From: Pseudomonadota bacterium
Lineage (GTDB): Bacteria; Pseudomonadota; Gammaproteobacteria; Xanthomonadales; Xanthomonadaceae
Direction of reading: 5' to 3'
Length of the DNA stretch: 51,886 nt
NCBI GenBank assembly: GCA_023388715.1
Contig: JAEWFT010000036.1
Location: 1 to 51,886 of the forward strand
Positions 51,111 to 51,886 of this stretch are shown in pieces (positions within the stretch are counted from its first letter, which is position 1; each line of letters opens with the position of its first letter). The notes under the pieces were generated by a model. That model was not told the DNA's origin. It searched no databases and worked only from the letters and a program-made list of their open reading frames with translations. Made by a program: the position numbers and the translations under genes.

Positions 51111-51886
51111 TCAGCGCCGCGGCCAGGCCGCCAGCAGCGCCCACACGCCGCCGATGCCGGCAATCCAGGTGGCGATCGGCAGCCCGACCAGCTTCGGTCC
51201 GCCGGCCTCCAGTGCGTACAGCACCGCCGCCACGATCAGCAGGCCCACCCCCAGGATCGCGGCCACCATCCGCTTCTGCAGCGACTGCAGGGCCTGGCTC
51301 ACCTCGCGCAGGTCGCGCGAGCGCATGGTCAGCTGCTGCTTGCCTTCCACCTGCTGCTGCAACCAGGCATGCAGCAGGCGTGGCATTTCCGGCGCGCGGG
51401 TCACCATCTCCGGCAGCCGCTTGCGGAACTCGCCCGCCAGCCGCTGCGGGCTGTAGCGCTCGACCAGGATCTTCTCCAGCACCGGCTTGGCCACCGCCCA
51501 GATGTCGATCTTCGGATCGAGCTGGCGGCCCACGCCCTCGATGTTGAGCAGGGTCTTCTGCAGCAGGATCAGCTGCGGCTGCAGGGTGAGCTCGTAGCGC
51601 TGCGCGGTGCGGAACAGCTTGGCCAGCACTTCCGCGAGCGAGATTTCGCTCAGCGGGCGGGTGAAGTACGGCTCGCAGACCGCGCGCACCGCGGCCTCCA
51701 GTTCGTCGATGCGGATGTGCGCCGGCATCCACCCGGCCTGCATGTGCAACTCGGCGATGCGGCGGTAGTCGCGGTTGAAGATCGCCATGAAGTTCTCGGC
51801 GAGGTAGTACTGGTCCTCGCTGGAGAGCTGGCCCATGATCCCGAAATCCAGCGCGATGAAGCGCGGATCGGACTTGCGCGACGCGT
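51111..51886 (-). CDS. ubiB: UbiB, ubiquinone biosynthesis kinase-like protein (partial, C-terminal part)
   Basis: Runs off the right edge; the 5' part is beyond the window. The visible 258 codons begin in frame with SRKSDPRFIALDFGIMGQLS, where the DFG of the ABC1/ADCK atypical kinase fold is visible. A helical region follows, and the two C-terminal membrane segments are typical of UbiB (RMVAAILGVGLLIVAAVLYAL and IATWIAGIGGVWALLAAWP). It acts in coenzyme Q synthesis at the inner membrane. The CDF gene ends 39 nt after its stop. Confidence 0.93.
   Translation of the reverse strand, partial: ASRKSDPRFIALDFGIMGQLSSEDQYYLAENFMAIFNRDYRRIAELHMQAGWMPAHIRIDELEAAVRAVCEPYFTRPLSEISLAEVLAKLFRTAQRYELTLQPQLILLQKTLLNIEGVGRQLDPKIDIWAVAKPVLEKILVERYSPQRLAGEFRKRLPEMVTRAPEMPRLLHAWLQQQVEGKQQLTMRSRDLREVSQALQSLQKRMVAAILGVGLLIVAAVLYALEAGGPKLVGLPIATWIAGIGGVWALLAAWPRR

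Overview
This is a high-GC (about 70%) chromosomal window that looks like a gammaproteobacterium of the Xanthomonadales (Lysobacter, Luteimonas or Xanthomonas-like). The placement is inferred from gene order and family features: tyrS beside an rRNA operon, argS followed by a SPOR-domain protein, ubiK-comM, the dut/algC arrangement with a membrane-anchored AlgC, FecI/FecR/TonB receptors carrying an N-terminal STN domain, and many GTG starts or promoters just upstream of the ATG. I see no insertion sequence, prophage, tRNA or CRISPR. It is mostly core genome with one accessory-looking block.

Layout. 1-124: promoter and leader of an rRNA operon reading leftward out of the window. 236-7810: tyrS; then an M23 endopeptidase, AnmK and AmpG (peptidoglycan remodelling and recycling); exonuclease III; pyrE; a DUF4124 protein. 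7823-11873: leftward chain coaC, coaB, dut, algC, in which the usual fused coaBC is two overlapping ORFs. 11970-16049: radC, argS, SPOR protein, YdfG-like SDR. 16063-20788: cupin, speA, a basic-tailed SDR, speE and a P-II gene (polyamine and nitrogen metabolism). 20960-24928: ubiK, comM, secreted S9 peptidase. 24990-29047: glyoxylate shunt aceB-aceA with a divergent LysR regulator.

29098-38431 is the most interesting region: nine or ten genes made of lipoproteins, small secreted proteins, an OmpA-like protein, a DUF3137 membrane protein, an ECF43-type sigma factor and a transmembrane Ser/Thr kinase. Four transcription units share one promoter-like element, TGGCGGG-15 nt-GCGT(A/T)(G/T). One of them heads the sigma/kinase operon itself, so the block reads as a self-amplifying, kinase-activated envelope regulon.

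38507-45286: a secreted fusion of cyanophycinase (S51) with isoaspartyl peptidase (Ntn), divergent from FecI-type sigma, FecR and a TonB receptor; together they look like a scavenging system for aspartyl peptides. 45359-51886: lysophospholipid acyltransferase-like protein, ArfB, TruC, a two-repeat M16 protease, a 92-bp structured repeat, a CDF cation exporter, and the C-terminal part of UbiB running off the right edge.
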